A DNA stretch of 64,000 nucleotides from Levilactobacillus tangyuanensis (GTDB lineage Bacteria; Bacillota; Bacilli; Lactobacillales; Lactobacillaceae). The DNA lies in the NCBI RefSeq assembly GCF_003946545.1, contig NZ_RHOA01000005.1:1-64000 (forward strand). The letters run 5' to 3'. The translations under genes and the position numbers were made by a program. Shown here piece after piece: positions 7,441 through 16,751 of the stretch. Positions within the stretch are counted from its first letter, which is position 1. Every line of letters begins with the position of its first letter. Under the pieces are notes generated by a model. It was given only the letters and a program-made list of their open reading frames with translations. It made no database searches and was not told the origin of the DNA.

Positions 7441-8292
7441 ATGACGACCATTATTGACGGCAAGCAATTGGCCAAACAGGTGAATGCGGAGACCAAGGAA
7501 CGGGTTGCCCAACTGAGTCAACGCGGAATTGTTCCGGGACTAGCAGTAATTATGGTGGGTGAAGACCCAGCGAGTGCCATTTACGTGCGCAACAAGCATC
7601 GTAAGGCAACCCAGCTCGGCATTAAGTCGGTCGTCCGCGACTTGCCGGCAACCATCACACAGGCAGAACTTTTAGCGGTGGTTCAGGGATACAATCAGGA
7701 CCCGTCAATTCATGGCATTCTGGTGCAGTCGCCATTGCCCGCAGGCCTCGATGAACGGGGCATTGTTGCCGCCATCGATCCGGCCAAGGACGTTGATGGT
7801 TTCCATCCCTTGAATGTGGGGAAGATCTTCGCTAACTTGCCTGGAAATTATCCGGTTTCCTGTACGCCACGAGGCATTATGACCATGCTGAAATCGCTGA
7901 ATGTCCCGCTGAAGGGGAAGCATGCCGTGGTCGTTGGCCGAAGCATGATTGTTGGTCGGCCAATGGGGGCACTGCTTTTGAACGCCGATATGTCGATGAC
8001 CATCACCCATCAATACAGCGAGAACCTAAGCGACATTACCAAGACGGCCGACGTGTTGGTCGTGGCCACGGGGGTGGCGCATTTGATTAAAGCCGCCGAT
8101 GTGAAGCCTGGGGCCATCGTCATCGACGTGGGCATGGATCGTGATGAAAATGGCAAGTTAACCGGAGATGTCGACTTCGACGGCGTCTTTGACAAGGTTA
8201 GCGCGATTTCCCCCGTCCCCGGTGGCGTGGGGCCAATGACGATTGCCACCTTGATGCAACAGACCGTGGATTTATGCGAGTGGAGTGAGTAA
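7441..8292 (+). CDS. folD: Bifunctional methylenetetrahydrofolate dehydrogenase/cyclohydrolase
   Basis: FolD (283 residues) interconverts 5,10-methylene-, methenyl- and 10-formyl-tetrahydrofolate for purine and formyl-Met synthesis. The catalytic domain carries VGEDPASAIYVRNK with the active-site Lys, and later VQSPLP and KDVDGFHP. The Rossmann domain has VVGRSMIVGRPM, and the C-terminus has the signature PVPGGVGPMT. GGAGG precedes the ATG. Its end overlaps the region of the xseA start, so folD-xseA-xseB-ispA-tlyA form one tightly packed operon. Confidence 0.97.
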   Translation: MTTIIDGKQLAKQVNAETKERVAQLSQRGIVPGLAVIMVGEDPASAIYVRNKHRKATQLGIKSVVRDLPATITQAELLAVVQGYNQDPSIHGILVQSPLPAGLDERGIVAAIDPAKDVDGFHPLNVGKIFANLPGNYPVSCTPRGIMTMLKSLNVPLKGKHAVVVGRSMIVGRPMGALLLNADMSMTITHQYSENLSDITKTADVLVVATGVAHLIKAADVKPGAIVIDVGMDRDENGKLTGDVDFDGVFDKVSAISPVPGGVGPMTIATLMQQTVDLCEWSE

Positions 8293-8293
8293 T

Positions 8294-9646
8294 TTGGCAA
8301 GCAACGACTATCTATCAGTAACGACGTTGACGCAGTACCTGAAGCGGAAATTTGACGTCGACCCCTACCTGGGCAAGGTCTATCTGACCGGTGAAATCTC
8401 CAACTTTCGCCTGCGACCGCATGCCCATCAATACTTTAGCCTGAAGGATGACCACGCTAAAATTAATGCGATCATGTTTCGGTCGGCCTTCGAAAAGCTA
8501 AAGTTTACGCCAGAGACCGGGATGAAGGTCCTGGTCACGGGCCGAATCTCCCTCTATGAACCCACTGGCAGTTACCAAATCTACGTCGAACGCATGGAAC
8601 CAGACGGGATTGGTCAGCTATATCAAGCCTACGAGCAACTTAAAAAGAAGCTGGCTGCCGAGGGGGTGTTCACGGCGCCCAAGCAACCGCTGCCACGCTT
8701 TCCCAAACGGATTGCGGTGGTGACAAGTCCCAGTGGGGCGGTCATCAGAGATATCATTACGACGGTCCGGCGTCGTTATCCGATCGCCCAGATTGTCCTA
8801 TATCCGGCGGTTGTCCAAGGGGATGCGGCCGCTGACGATATTGTTCGGCAGATCGAACGGGCCAATGCGGCCGGGACCTTTGATACCCTAATCATTGGTC
8901 GTGGTGGTGGGTCGATCGAAGACCTCTGGCCGTTCAACGAAGAGCGGGTTGCCCGCGCTATTGCGGCCAGTCGCTTGCCGGTGATTTCTTCGGTTGGTCA
9001 TGAGACCGATACCACGATCGCCGATCTGGTGGCCGATGTCCGGGCGGCGACGCCAACGGCTGCGGCCGAACTGGCGGTGCCCGTGCTCAAGGATGAGTTG
9101 TTAAAATTAACCCAGGAACGCACGCGGTTGTTGAACGCCATGGCCAATCGGATTAATTTCCAACAGCAACGCCTGAATAAATTGATGACGGCGTATGTTT
9201 TCCGGCAGCCGCAACGCCTCTATGAGACCTATGTGCAGCGGTTAGACCGGGCACAACAGGGACTGCAACGGGGCATGAGTCAACAGGTGACCCGCCGCCA
9301 GCAACAATTTCGACTGGCCAGTCAAGGCTTAGCCAATCAATCGCCCTTGGAGCGCGTTAAACGGGCCCAGGTCGATCTTGGCCAAACGACGCAACGGTTA
9401 AATGAAAATGCAGAACGTCTATTAACAACGAAAAAGCAACGAGTCGGCCAATTGATTGAGGGCTTAGACTATCTGAGTCCCCTGAAGATTCTCGGTCGGG
9501 GGTATAGCTATGTGACCCAAGAGGATCGGGTCATTCGGCAGACAGCCGATTTGAAGAAGGGCACCGCCACCATTCATTTGAGTGACGGGAGTGCCACCGC
9601 AGAGATTCAGACCATCACACCAGCAACGGAGGATCAACATGAGTGA
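8294..9646 (+). CDS. xseA: Exodeoxyribonuclease VII large subunit
   Basis: Catalytic large subunit (450 residues from the chosen start) of exonuclease VII, which degrades single-stranded DNA in repair. The N-terminal OB fold (about 1-100) is followed by the central nuclease domain with [13 protein letters not shown] and [16 protein letters not shown], then a long coiled-coil region (about 250-400) that binds XseB. TTG at 8294 is chosen because GGAG lies 8 nt upstream; a GTG at 8285 adds three residues and has no clear site. It overlaps xseB by 8 bp. Confidence 0.95.
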   Translation: MASNDYLSVTTLTQYLKRKFDVDPYLGKVYLTGEISNFRLRPHAHQYFSLKDDHAKINAIMFRSAFEKLKFTPETGMKVLVTGRISLYEPTGSYQIYVERMEPDGIGQLYQAYEQLKKKLAAEGVFTAPKQPLPRFPKRIAVVTSPSGAVIRDIITTVRRRYPIAQIVLYPAVVQGDAAADDIVRQIERANAAGTFDTLIIGRGGGSIEDLWPFNEERVARAIAASRLPVISSVGHETDTTIADLVADVRAATPTAAAELAVPVLKDELLKLTQERTRLLNAMANRINFQQQRLNKLMTAYVFRQPQRLYETYVQRLDRAQQGLQRGMSQQVTRRQQQFRLASQGLANQSPLERVKRAQVDLGQTTQRLNENAERLLTTKKQRVGQLIEGLDYLSPLKILGRGYSYVTQEDRVIRQTADLKKGTATIHLSDGSATAEIQTITPATEDQHE

Positions 9647-9887
9647 AGAAAAGCAACCAACATTTGAAGATAATTTAGCAACCTTGGAAAACATTGTGGC
9701 GCAGCTTGAACAGGGCGACGTGCCGTTGGAACAGGCCCTGGATCAATTTCAAAAAGGGGTCGCCTTGAGTAAGAGTCTGCAGAGCACCCTCCAAGATGCC
9801 GAGAAGACCCTGACCACCATGATGAACGACGAGGACCACGAGGAAGCCTTCGAAGCACCACAAGGAGGCCAAGGGGATGCCGAGTAA
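9639..9887 (+). CDS. xseB: Exodeoxyribonuclease VII small subunit
   Basis: XseB (82 residues) packs along the XseA coiled coil. The family motif [32 protein letters not shown] is split here over residues about 9-41: the start [12 protein letters not shown] is followed by a Glu/Leu helix pair. The C-terminal tail is acidic and probably disordered. The ATG at 9639 sits inside the xseA end with GGAGG 7-8 nt upstream; the in-frame ATG at 9582 lies deep in xseA and is rejected. It overlaps ispA by 11 bp. Confidence 0.95.
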   Translation: MSEEKQPTFEDNLATLENIVAQLEQGDVPLEQALDQFQKGVALSKSLQSTLQDAEKTLTTMMNDEDHEEAFEAPQGGQGDAE

Positions 9888-10782
9888 TGAACGGCTACAG
9901 GCCTTTGAACAGACCTGGCTCCCACAGTTAAATCAACCGTTGGCGGCGGCCATCGCCGCCGATGCCGGTGACGATCGGTTGGCTGCCGCAATGCAGTATT
10001 CGGTCCTGGCGGGCGGTAAGCGGCTGCGACCATTGCTGACGGTGGCGACGTTGACCACCGTCGGTCACCCGGTCGATATGGCCAGGGACTGGCGGCCAAT
10101 CATGGCGCTGGAACTGCTACATACCTATTCTTTAATTCACGATGATCTGCCGGCGATGGACAATGATGACCTACGCCGGGGCGAACCCACCAATCATGTT
10201 AAGTTCGGTGCGGGGATGGCCACGCTGGCGGGTGACGGGTTACTAACGCTGGCCTTTCAATGGCTAACGGCCACGGCCTTGCCCCCAATGGTGCAGGCCA
10301 AGTTGACACAGGCGCTGGCTCGAGCAGCCGGTCCGAATGGCATGGTGGCCGGTCAAGCGAAGGATATTCGGTCCGAACACATTGACTTACCCTTGGCGGA
10401 TTTACGGGTTCTCCATCGCGAGAAGACGGGGGCACTCCTCCACTATGCCGTTCAGGCGGGATTGATTCTCGGCGAATTACCAGCGGATCAGTGGACGCCT
10501 TACTTGAAGTTTGCCGATGCCTTTGGTCTGGCCTTCCAAATCTATGACGATATCTTGGATGTGGTCAGTACGCCCGGTGAATTGGGTAAGGCCACGCAGA
10601 AGGATGCCGGTGAAGCTAAGAATACTTACCCAGGTAAGTTAGGCCTCGAGGGGGCCAATCAGGCCTTGATTGCGACCATTGAACAGGGACGGGCCGCGCT
10701 CGCCACCTTGCCAGCATCGGTGGATACCAGTCTGCTGGCGGCCTTCTTTAGTTATTTCGATACGAAACGGGTGAAAGCATGA
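9877..10782 (+). CDS. ispA: Farnesyl/geranyl diphosphate synthase
   Basis: Polyprenyl synthase of 301 residues. It condenses IPP with DMAPP/GPP to make farnesyl diphosphate, the precursor for undecaprenyl phosphate (cell wall) and menaquinone. Both aspartate-rich motifs are present: [10 protein letters not shown] (about residues 88-97) and QIYDDILD (about 221-228). Other family segments seen are GGKRLRP, HDDLP and KTG. It overlaps xseB (11 bp) and tlyA (4 bp), so it is translated as part of the folD operon. Confidence 0.95.
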   Translation: MPSNERLQAFEQTWLPQLNQPLAAAIAADAGDDRLAAAMQYSVLAGGKRLRPLLTVATLTTVGHPVDMARDWRPIMALELLHTYSLIHDDLPAMDNDDLRRGEPTNHVKFGAGMATLAGDGLLTLAFQWLTATALPPMVQAKLTQALARAAGPNGMVAGQAKDIRSEHIDLPLADLRVLHREKTGALLHYAVQAGLILGELPADQWTPYLKFADAFGLAFQIYDDILDVVSTPGELGKATQKDAGEAKNTYPGKLGLEGANQALIATIEQGRAALATLPASVDTSLLAAFFSYFDTKRVKA

Positions 10783-11594
10783 AGAAAAAACGAGTAGCAG
10801 ATTTGCTGGTCGAACAGGGCGTCTTTGACTCGAAGGATGAAGCGAAGCGTGCCGTTATGGCCGGGGAAATCTTGGGGACCAATGAGGAACGGTTGGACAA
10901 ACCGGGGACCATGGTGCCGATCGATACCGAATTACATATCAAGGGGCATCCCTTGCCATACGTCTCACGTGGGGGCTTCAAGTTGGCTAAGGCCATCGAA
11001 GCCTTTCAGATTGATCTCCGTGACCGGACGGTACTGGATATTGGGTCCTCAACTGGGGGCTTTACCGATGTGATGCTACAGAATGGCGCGAAGCTGAGTT
11101 ATGCCCTAGACGTCGGTAGTAATCAACTTGTTTGGAAGCTCCGGCAAGATCCCCGGGTGGTGGTCATGGAGCATACCAACTTTCGTTACAGTAAGCTGGC
11201 GGACTTTATGCAGGGGCAACCAACGTTTGCCTCGATTGATGTTTCCTTCATCTCGTTGCGGTTAATTTTGCCGCCGTTGAAGGGAATTTTGGCCGCGGAT
11301 GGTGACGTGGTCGCCCTCATCAAGCCCCAATTTGAGGCGGATCGTGAGGATGTTGGGCAACACGGGATTGTCCGGGATCGGGCCGTTCATCTGGCCGTGG
11401 TGCAGGGGATTATCGACTTTGCCGTTGAGACCGGCTACAGTGTTCTTGGATTGGATTATTCGCCAATTCGGGGTGGCGAAGGGAATATTGAATTCCTGGT
11501 TCATTTACGCTCAGTTGATAAACATGCAGTCTGTGCAAGTTCAGTTTCCGTTGAAGAAACGGTTGAGGCAGCCTATGAAGGCCTGAAACAATAG
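10779..11594 (+). CDS. tlyA: TlyA-family rRNA (cytidine-2'-O)-methyltransferase
   Basis: A 271-residue RNA methyltransferase (B. subtilis YqxC type). The N-terminal S4 RNA-binding domain (about 1-60, KKRVADLLVEQGVFDSKDEA) is followed by a FtsJ-like SAM-dependent domain with LDIGSSTGGFTDVMLQ and the DVSFISL and ALIKPQFE segments. In the TlyA family it 2'-O-methylates 16S/23S rRNA; haemolysin annotations of this family are historical. ATGA overlap with ispA. It ends the operon upstream of argR. Confidence 0.92.
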   Translation: MKKKRVADLLVEQGVFDSKDEAKRAVMAGEILGTNEERLDKPGTMVPIDTELHIKGHPLPYVSRGGFKLAKAIEAFQIDLRDRTVLDIGSSTGGFTDVMLQNGAKLSYALDVGSNQLVWKLRQDPRVVVMEHTNFRYSKLADFMQGQPTFASIDVSFISLRLILPPLKGILAADGDVVALIKPQFEADREDVGQHGIVRDRAVHLAVVQGIIDFAVETGYSVLGLDYSPIRGGEGNIEFLVHLRSVDKHAVCASSVSVEETVEAAYEGLKQ

Positions 11595-11620
11595 ACTATG
11601 AGAAAATTATGAGAATTCAC

Positions 11621-11649
11621 TTCCCAAATACTCACGTCTGGTATATGAT
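11621..11649 (+). promoter_or_regulatory. Putative argR promoter
   Basis: TTCCCA (11621-11626), 17-nt spacer, TATGAT (11644-11649). A 7-bp inverted repeat, TCTGGTA (11637-11643) and TACCAGA (11665-11671), flanks the -10 and start region and could be an operator or an mRNA hairpin. Confidence 0.45.
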
Positions 11650-11690
11650 AAGAATATACATTTTTACCAGATAGAAAAGGGGGGCTAGGT

Positions 11691-12146
11691 ATGAAGAAGC
11701 AGGAACGCCAGCAGTTGCTGAAAAGACTGCTGACATCGCGAGAAATCGAACGGCAGGAGGATTTTGTTCGCCTACTGGCCGAAGACGGCATTCACGTGAC
11801 GCAGGCCACGATTTCACGGGATATTAAGGAGATGCAACTCGTTAAGTTACCCGCGGATTCAGGGGGTTACCGGTATAGTCTCCCAGTTCAAAAGAAGATT
11901 GACACCCAGAAGAAATTACAGCGGACGTTGCAGAACGCCTATATTTCTTTTGCCGTTCAGGATCAATTTACAATCTTGAAGGTGTTGCCAGGGAATGGCC
12001 CAGTGATCGCTTCCCTCCTGGACCAGATGCGCTATGACTTCATCTTCGGCACGGTCGGGGATGACAGCTCGGTCTTGGCCGTTTGTGTTTCTCATCAGGG
12101 TGCCTTACAATTGGAAAAGACAATCAATCAGATGTTAGAAGACTAA
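11691..12146 (+). CDS. argR: Arginine repressor ArgR/AhrC
   Basis: Arginine-responsive hexameric DNA-binding regulator (151 residues). The N-terminal winged helix (about 1-70) carries the conserved TQATISRDIKEMQLVKL. The C-terminal oligomerisation and arginine-binding domain has the GDDSSVLAV-like segment near residue 122. The position between tlyA and recN is conserved across Firmicutes. It has its own promoter and a GGGG-rich ribosome binding site. Lactobacilli often encode more than one ArgR, so this could be a paralogue devoted to one part of arginine metabolism. Confidence 0.94.
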   Translation: MKKQERQQLLKRLLTSREIERQEDFVRLLAEDGIHVTQATISRDIKEMQLVKLPADSGGYRYSLPVQKKIDTQKKLQRTLQNAYISFAVQDQFTILKVLPGNGPVIASLLDQMRYDFIFGTVGDDSSVLAVCVSHQGALQLEKTINQMLED

Positions 12147-12154
12147 CGTCGACG

Positions 12155-12213
12155 CGATCACGACTCACCAATCAGCGGTTAGCTGACCTAGGCGGCGTGG
12201 TCGTTTTATTTTT
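12155..12213 (+). terminator. Putative terminator after argR
   Basis: 8-bp outer stem (12155-12162 with 12196-12203) enclosing a small AGC/GCT hairpin, followed by TTTTATTTTT. Confidence 0.5.
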
Positions 12214-12227
12214 GAGGAGGTCAGACC

Positions 12228-13946
12228 GTGTTACAAGAGTTATCCATTAAAAATTTTGCGATTATCGATCAGCTGGACGTGACGTTCAAGCGGGGCATGA
12301 CGGTCCTTACCGGGGAAACCGGTGCCGGTAAATCCATTATCATTGACGCGGTCGGCCTCCTGGCCGGCGGACGAGGCTCAGCGAATTTCGTGCGGACCGG
12401 CACCGATAAGGCCATCATTCAGGGAAGCTTTACTTTTCCCGATGGCGGAACGACCTACCGGGTACTGGACGAGTTGGGAATCGACCACGATGATGGCAGC
12501 GTCATTCTCCAGCGAGAAATCCATCAGAATGGCCGCAATACCTGTCGGGTCAATGGCATGCTGGTTAATACCAACACCTTGAAACGCATTGGGGAAACCG
12601 CCGTGGACATCCACGGACAAAACGAACATCAAGAGCTCATGCAACCCGAGAAGCATTTAGGGATGCTGGATGAGTTTGCCGGCGACAAGGTCGCCAAGCT
12701 ACGGGCTCGCTACCAGACCATTTACCAACGCTATACGCAACTTCAATCGACCTTAGAGAATCGGCGGACCAACGAGAAGGAATGGGCCCAACACCTGGAC
12801 ATGCTAAAGTTCCAGGTCAACGAGATTGAGTCGGCGAACCTGCAACCGGGCGAAGAAGACGATTTGATTGCCGAACGGGAACGCTTGGACAACTACCAGA
12901 AAATTAACGATGCCTTGCAGCGGAGTCAGATGACGTTAACCGGTGAGGATGCCACTCCCGGCGTGAATGACCAGCTCAGCAGTGCCTTGCAGGCGATGCA
13001 GGGGATTGCCGACTTCGATCCGGCGTTCAAACAGATTAGTGCCAGCCTGGAGACGGCCTACTATGCCCTGACCGATGCCGTGGGGGATGTTTCCTCTCAA
13101 CTGGACCTGTTGGAATGGGACGAGGGCCGGTTAGATGAAATTGAACAACGGTTAGACGTGATTAACCAGTTGAAGCGGAAGTACGGCGACTCCGAGTCGC
13201 AGGTTCTGAAGTACTTCGATAAGATTGCGGCCGAGTTGAAGCAGATGCAGACGACCGATGCGCAGGCCGACGATTTGGAAGAACAGGTGGCTACCCAGGA
13301 GACCAAGCTCCACGAGGTTGGTGAACAGCTCAGTGAGGCCCGGCACCATGCCGCCGAGAAATTGGAGCGCGCCATTCACGGTGAGTTGGGTGACCTGTAC
13401 ATGGCCAAGACGGTCTTTGCCGTTCGTTTCTCGCGACCAAAGAATGAGGGCCTATTGAGCACGGGACTAGACCACGTGGAGTTCTATCTGCGGACGAATC
13501 CCGGCGAGGACATGCGGCCATTGGCCAAGATTGCCTCCGGTGGGGAATTGTCCCGGATCATGTTGGCCCTAAAGACGATCTTCTCCGAATCACAGGGAAT
13601 TACCTCGATTATCTTTGATGAGGTTGATACCGGGGTCAGCGGCCGAGTCGCCCAAGCCATTGCCGAGAAGATTAGCGGTATTGCTCGAGCGTCACAGGTC
13701 CTATGTATCACGCATTTACCACAGGTAGCCGCGATGGCCGACCATCACTACTTTATTGCTAAGCAGATCGTTGGCGAGCGGACCGAGACCAGTCTGACCC
13801 GGTTGAATGCAGATGCACGGATCGATGAGATTGCCCGAATGTCCGCGGGTACCCAGGTCACGAAACTCGCGTTAGAGCATGCCAGCGAGCTCCTGGCACT
13901 GGCCGATGAAACCAAGCAACAACAAGCAAATAAGCAAAATAAGTGA
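12228..13946 (+). CDS. recN: DNA repair protein RecN
   Basis: SMC-like ATPase of 572 residues acting early in double-strand-break repair. The N-terminal Walker A is GETGAGKSII (about residues 29-38). A coiled coil spans about 150-370. The C-terminal ABC signature is ASGGELSRIMLAL, followed by Walker B IIFDEVDTGVSG and CITHLPQVAAMADHH. The start is GTG at 12228 with GAGGAGG 7 nt upstream. It follows argR as in B. subtilis. Confidence 0.97.
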   Translation: MLQELSIKNFAIIDQLDVTFKRGMTVLTGETGAGKSIIIDAVGLLAGGRGSANFVRTGTDKAIIQGSFTFPDGGTTYRVLDELGIDHDDGSVILQREIHQNGRNTCRVNGMLVNTNTLKRIGETAVDIHGQNEHQELMQPEKHLGMLDEFAGDKVAKLRARYQTIYQRYTQLQSTLENRRTNEKEWAQHLDMLKFQVNEIESANLQPGEEDDLIAERERLDNYQKINDALQRSQMTLTGEDATPGVNDQLSSALQAMQGIADFDPAFKQISASLETAYYALTDAVGDVSSQLDLLEWDEGRLDEIEQRLDVINQLKRKYGDSESQVLKYFDKIAAELKQMQTTDAQADDLEEQVATQETKLHEVGEQLSEARHHAAEKLERAIHGELGDLYMAKTVFAVRFSRPKNEGLLSTGLDHVEFYLRTNPGEDMRPLAKIASGGELSRIMLALKTIFSESQGITSIIFDEVDTGVSGRVAQAIAEKISGIARASQVLCITHLPQVAAMADHHYFIAKQIVGERTETSLTRLNADARIDEIARMSAGTQVTKLALEHASELLALADETKQQQANKQNK

Positions 13947-13953
13947 TCATCCC

Positions 13954-13993
13954 TAGTGGTTTACCAGTCATCTTGACTGGGGCCACTATTTTT
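13954..13993 (+). terminator. Terminator after recN
   Basis: Two-part stem: TAGTGG/CCACTA outside and CCAGTC/GACTGG inside, followed by five T. Confidence 0.88.
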
Positions 13994-14031
13994 ATCTGGT
14001 CAGTTAGTTTAAAAGGTTTATGGAATTTGTC

Positions 14032-14060
14032 TTAAATTATTTAGGTAATTGGCTTATACT
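14032..14060 (+). promoter_or_regulatory. Putative promoter of the adhesin gene
   Basis: TTAAAT (14032-14037), 17-nt spacer, TATACT (14055-14060), in an AT-rich stretch 54 nt before the start codon. The -35 is weak. Confidence 0.4.
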
Positions 14061-14113
14061 AAGGATAAAGACCTCGCTTTAAGAGATGAAAAAGTTAGTT
14101 GAGGGTGTAAATT

Positions 14114-16330
14114 ATGAAAAAAAGATTTATGGGCTTGGTCATCGGATTATTGTGCCTGGTGACCGTCTTGGTAACCGGGTCGGTTACGGCCCAAGCTAAG
14201 GATCTGACAGAAGAGGGAAACAATGTAACAACCGGGTTAGACGCGCCATCGTCGATTGCTGAAGAAACCGGCAACAATGTCTATACGCCGGTCACTGACA
14301 CCTCCAAGCTCTATTCTGGTCAAAACTACCAATTAAATTACACTTGGGGCATTAATGATAATGTCAAGGTGGAGGCTGGCGACACCGCCACGATTACGAT
14401 GCCAACCAATGCCTCGGCTTCACCGGCCAAGTTTGACGTCACGGCGAAGGACGCTAATAACACGGTCGTTGGTGAAGTTTTGATCGCGGTTGGCACGAAC
14501 GTCGGGGTCATCACCTTTAATGATGCGATGTCTCAGACCAATGTTGGCCGAACCGGTACCCTGCAGTTCAATGCCGTTGGGACCGATAAAAAAGCCTCGA
14601 GCGGTGGGGCAACCTATGTCATCAATAAGAATGGCTGGGTCAACGACAATGACTATACTGGGGTCTTACCCAATAAGGTCACCTGGGATATCGTTTTCAA
14701 TCCCAATAATAAGGACATGGGTAAGGTCACACTAACTGATACCATTGGGCCGTTGCAAACCTTTATCAACGATGACTCGATCTCGGCCAAGTATGATGAT
14801 GGCACCGTGTTAAAGCCAACCGTGGCCGTCAACGGGTCTACGGTGACTTTTACCTTCGATAACATTACCAAGAATACGACCCTGGTCTATTACACGTCGG
14901 TGGACACCACTGCGCTTACGGGCAATACCTCGGGGGTCTTCAGTAACAAGGTTGACCTGGTGAGTGCGGCCGGCGATACCGGCAGTTCGAGCACGGGGGG
15001 AGACCCCGGTACGGGCACCGGCACCACAGATAATCCCATCACTTCGACCAAGAACTTCCACTGGGGTGGTAAGGCCGTCTTAGATGGTGACTACGTGGGT
15101 GGCTTTAACCTGACAAAGACGGGGTTAAGTGAAACCGGCACGACCATACCGTTAGATGGAGCCGAGTACACCGTGCAAAAGCAGGATGCCGATGGAAATT
15201 GGGTTGACGATCAAACCGGACTGACCACCAAGGGAGGTGGCGTCTTAAACGATCCACTGCTGCCAGTTGGGGATTATCGGCTGATCGAAACCAAGGCGCC
15301 GGATGGCTACCTCTTAAATAAGGACCCAATTGAATTTACCATTGCCGCTAGTGATGCGGCTGCAGGCAACACGATTCATGAATTAACCCAGGTCGACAAT
15401 CCGAACTCGGTCACCCTGACCAAGAAGGATGCCAGCACCGGTGACGTTCTCGCGGGCGCCACGTATCAGTTGAGGGACTCGGCGGGAAACGTCGTTGCCG
15501 GTGCCGATAATTTGGTAACAGATGCCAACGGTCAAGTGACGGTCAGCAAGTTGGCCCCTGGCGACTATAACTTCTATGAAGTGACACCACCGGATGGCTA
15601 TGAGAAGAACACCGATCCGGTACCCGTCACCGTTTTGTCTACCGACACAACCGCTGTCGGCGTCGATCAACTCGACAAGCCGATTACGGTTGACTCATCG
15701 AGTTCTTCCGTGGCCTCAAGCACGCCATCGTCGAGTGCTACCAGTTCGACGACGTCCTCGGTGGCCAGCAGTTCAAGTTCGAGTGAGGAGTCTTCGGCTT
15801 CATTGTCCGAATCAAGTTCCAAGCCGGTGGTAAGTTCCTCGATTCCATCCAGTTCAAGTTCTGAGGAACATAGTTCCTCGATTCCATCTACTTCGATTCC
15901 GAGTGCCTCTTCTGAGCCGGTGTCGATTGAGAGCAGTAGCGCGATTAAAGCAGGCTCTTCAATTCCACAAGGCGCGAGTTCTTCAGAGCCGAGTTCAAGT
16001 AGCACATCGTCAGGTGATTCAACGGGCTCGAGCAAACCTGAACGCGTAAAAAAGCCTTCAGGTTCTTCCTCGAGTTCTCACCCAGCAACCGTTAAACCTA
16101 ACGCCAATCAGAGTAGCGGGGCGGACCTTGCCTCGAACGCTCTCACAACGGCGAATGCCGGTGGGACGACCCTGCCTTCTGCTGGCGGTGCCGCCGCTAA
16201 GCCCAAGGGCCTGAAGCGTTTCTTGCCACAGACCAATGAGCAAAAGAGTCTCTTTGCAATGATCCTTGGCTTACTCGTCTTTGGGACGAGCCTTAGTCTC
16301 TGGCAATGGCGCCGGTCCACTAAACGGTAA
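14114..16330 (+). CDS. Sortase-anchored SpaA/Cna-type surface adhesin
   Basis: Cell-wall-anchored protein of 738 residues. A signal peptide spans residues 1-28 or so, ending VTAQA. Residues about 35-320 form adhesin-type beta domains resembling collagen/fibrinogen-binding Ig-like folds. Two SpaA (Cna_B) domains follow at about 330-430 and 440-525, each with a Lys in TK and the ETKAPDGY or EVTPPDGY box expected for isopeptide bonds. Residues about 535-665 are a Ser-rich stalk, then LPQTNE at 704-709, a hydrophobic segment and the RRSTKR tail. LPQT-x-E is the sortase A signal of plantarum/brevis-type lactobacilli. It lies between two housekeeping operons and looks like an accessory insertion; the ligand is unknown. 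Confidence 0.9.
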   Translation: MKKRFMGLVIGLLCLVTVLVTGSVTAQAKDLTEEGNNVTTGLDAPSSIAEETGNNVYTPVTDTSKLYSGQNYQLNYTWGINDNVKVEAGDTATITMPTNASASPAKFDVTAKDANNTVVGEVLIAVGTNVGVITFNDAMSQTNVGRTGTLQFNAVGTDKKASSGGATYVINKNGWVNDNDYTGVLPNKVTWDIVFNPNNKDMGKVTLTDTIGPLQTFINDDSISAKYDDGTVLKPTVAVNGSTVTFTFDNITKNTTLVYYTSVDTTALTGNTSGVFSNKVDLVSAAGDTGSSSTGGDPGTGTGTTDNPITSTKNFHWGGKAVLDGDYVGGFNLTKTGLSETGTTIPLDGAEYTVQKQDADGNWVDDQTGLTTKGGGVLNDPLLPVGDYRLIETKAPDGYLLNKDPIEFTIAASDAAAGNTIHELTQVDNPNSVTLTKKDASTGDVLAGATYQLRDSAGNVVAGADNLVTDANGQVTVSKLAPGDYNFYEVTPPDGYEKNTDPVPVTVLSTDTTAVGVDQLDKPITVDSSSSSVASSTPSSSATSSTTSSVASSSSSSEESSASLSESSSKPVVSSSIPSSSSSEEHSSSIPSTSIPSASSEPVSIESSSAIKAGSSIPQGASSSEPSSSSTSSGDSTGSSKPERVKKPSGSSSSSHPATVKPNANQSSGADLASNALTTANAGGTTLPSAGGAAAKPKGLKRFLPQTNEQKSLFAMILGLLVFGTSLSLWQWRRSTKR

Positions 16331-16349
16331 ATAAGTGATGATGCGACAA

Positions 16350-16391
16350 AAAAGGAGCCTTCCTAGTCTATGGTCTAGGAAGGCTCCTTTT
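16350..16391. terminator. Bidirectional terminator between convergent genes
   Basis: 17-bp perfect stem (16350-16366 with 16375-16391) with an 8-nt loop and A/T tracts on both sides. It serves the adhesin on the plus strand and the LexA-box gene on the minus strand. Confidence 0.93.
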
Positions 16392-16395
16392 AAGT

Positions 16396-16719
16396 TTAGT
16401 AACGCTGAATTGAACGCAAGAGTCGTGGGGCAACGATAGTTGTTAGCCGGCGGTCTTGCTTCAAGACGAGGTGACCAGCGGCATCTTCACTTAAATAGCC
16501 ACTCGCCGTTGCGGGGGCAACGTCAGGGACGCTCTTGAATTGGAGACGGACAAAGTAATGCCGGTCAAGTGATTGCCGGATGAAGTAATGCAGCTGTTCA
16601 TCGGGCATTTGGGACTCGATCACTTGGCCTTGAACGACAGGTCGACTACTAAAGAGTTCCTTATAGGCAGTCGCAACCCGATCGGACAGGGCTGCACGAT
16701 TAATATTTAAGTTTTGCAT
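16396..16719 (-). CDS. Small LexA-box-controlled protein, possibly YolD-like
   Basis: A 107-residue soluble protein of unknown function. The ATG (complement of 16717-16719) is chosen because GAGG lies 8 nt upstream; a GTG three codons earlier overlaps that site. Its promoter spacer is a perfect SOS box (see 16752-16780), so it is very likely DNA-damage inducible. The layout, a helix near QLHYFIRQSL, then beta strands VRLQFKS, SGYLSE, HLVLKQD and a final LLRSIQRY, faintly resembles YolD-like proteins, small SOS-linked partners of Y-family polymerases. That resemblance is an impression, not a match. It converges on the adhesin and is divergent from gmk. Confidence 0.8.
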   Translation of the reverse strand: MQNLNINRAALSDRVATAYKELFSSRPVVQGQVIESQMPDEQLHYFIRQSLDRHYFVRLQFKSVPDVAPATASGYLSEDAAGHLVLKQDRRLTTIVAPRLLRSIQRY

Positions 16720-16751
16720 ACTGCTCACCTCGAACGTTTGTTTGTATTTAC

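Noticed and set aside
11644-11665. ARG box for ArgR autoregulation
   Set aside because: The region is AT-rich but does not match the ARG box well enough to call.
14810-16035. Minus-strand frames opposite the adhesin, including a 122-codon frame
   Set aside because: They are mirror images of the low-complexity Ser-rich region and SpaA domains; composition is unnatural and start sites are absent.
15700-16080. Possible DNA tandem repeats or CRISPR-like array in the Ser-rich part of the adhesin
   Set aside because: The repetition is short serine codons (AGT/TCC/TCG) without regular repeat-spacer units.
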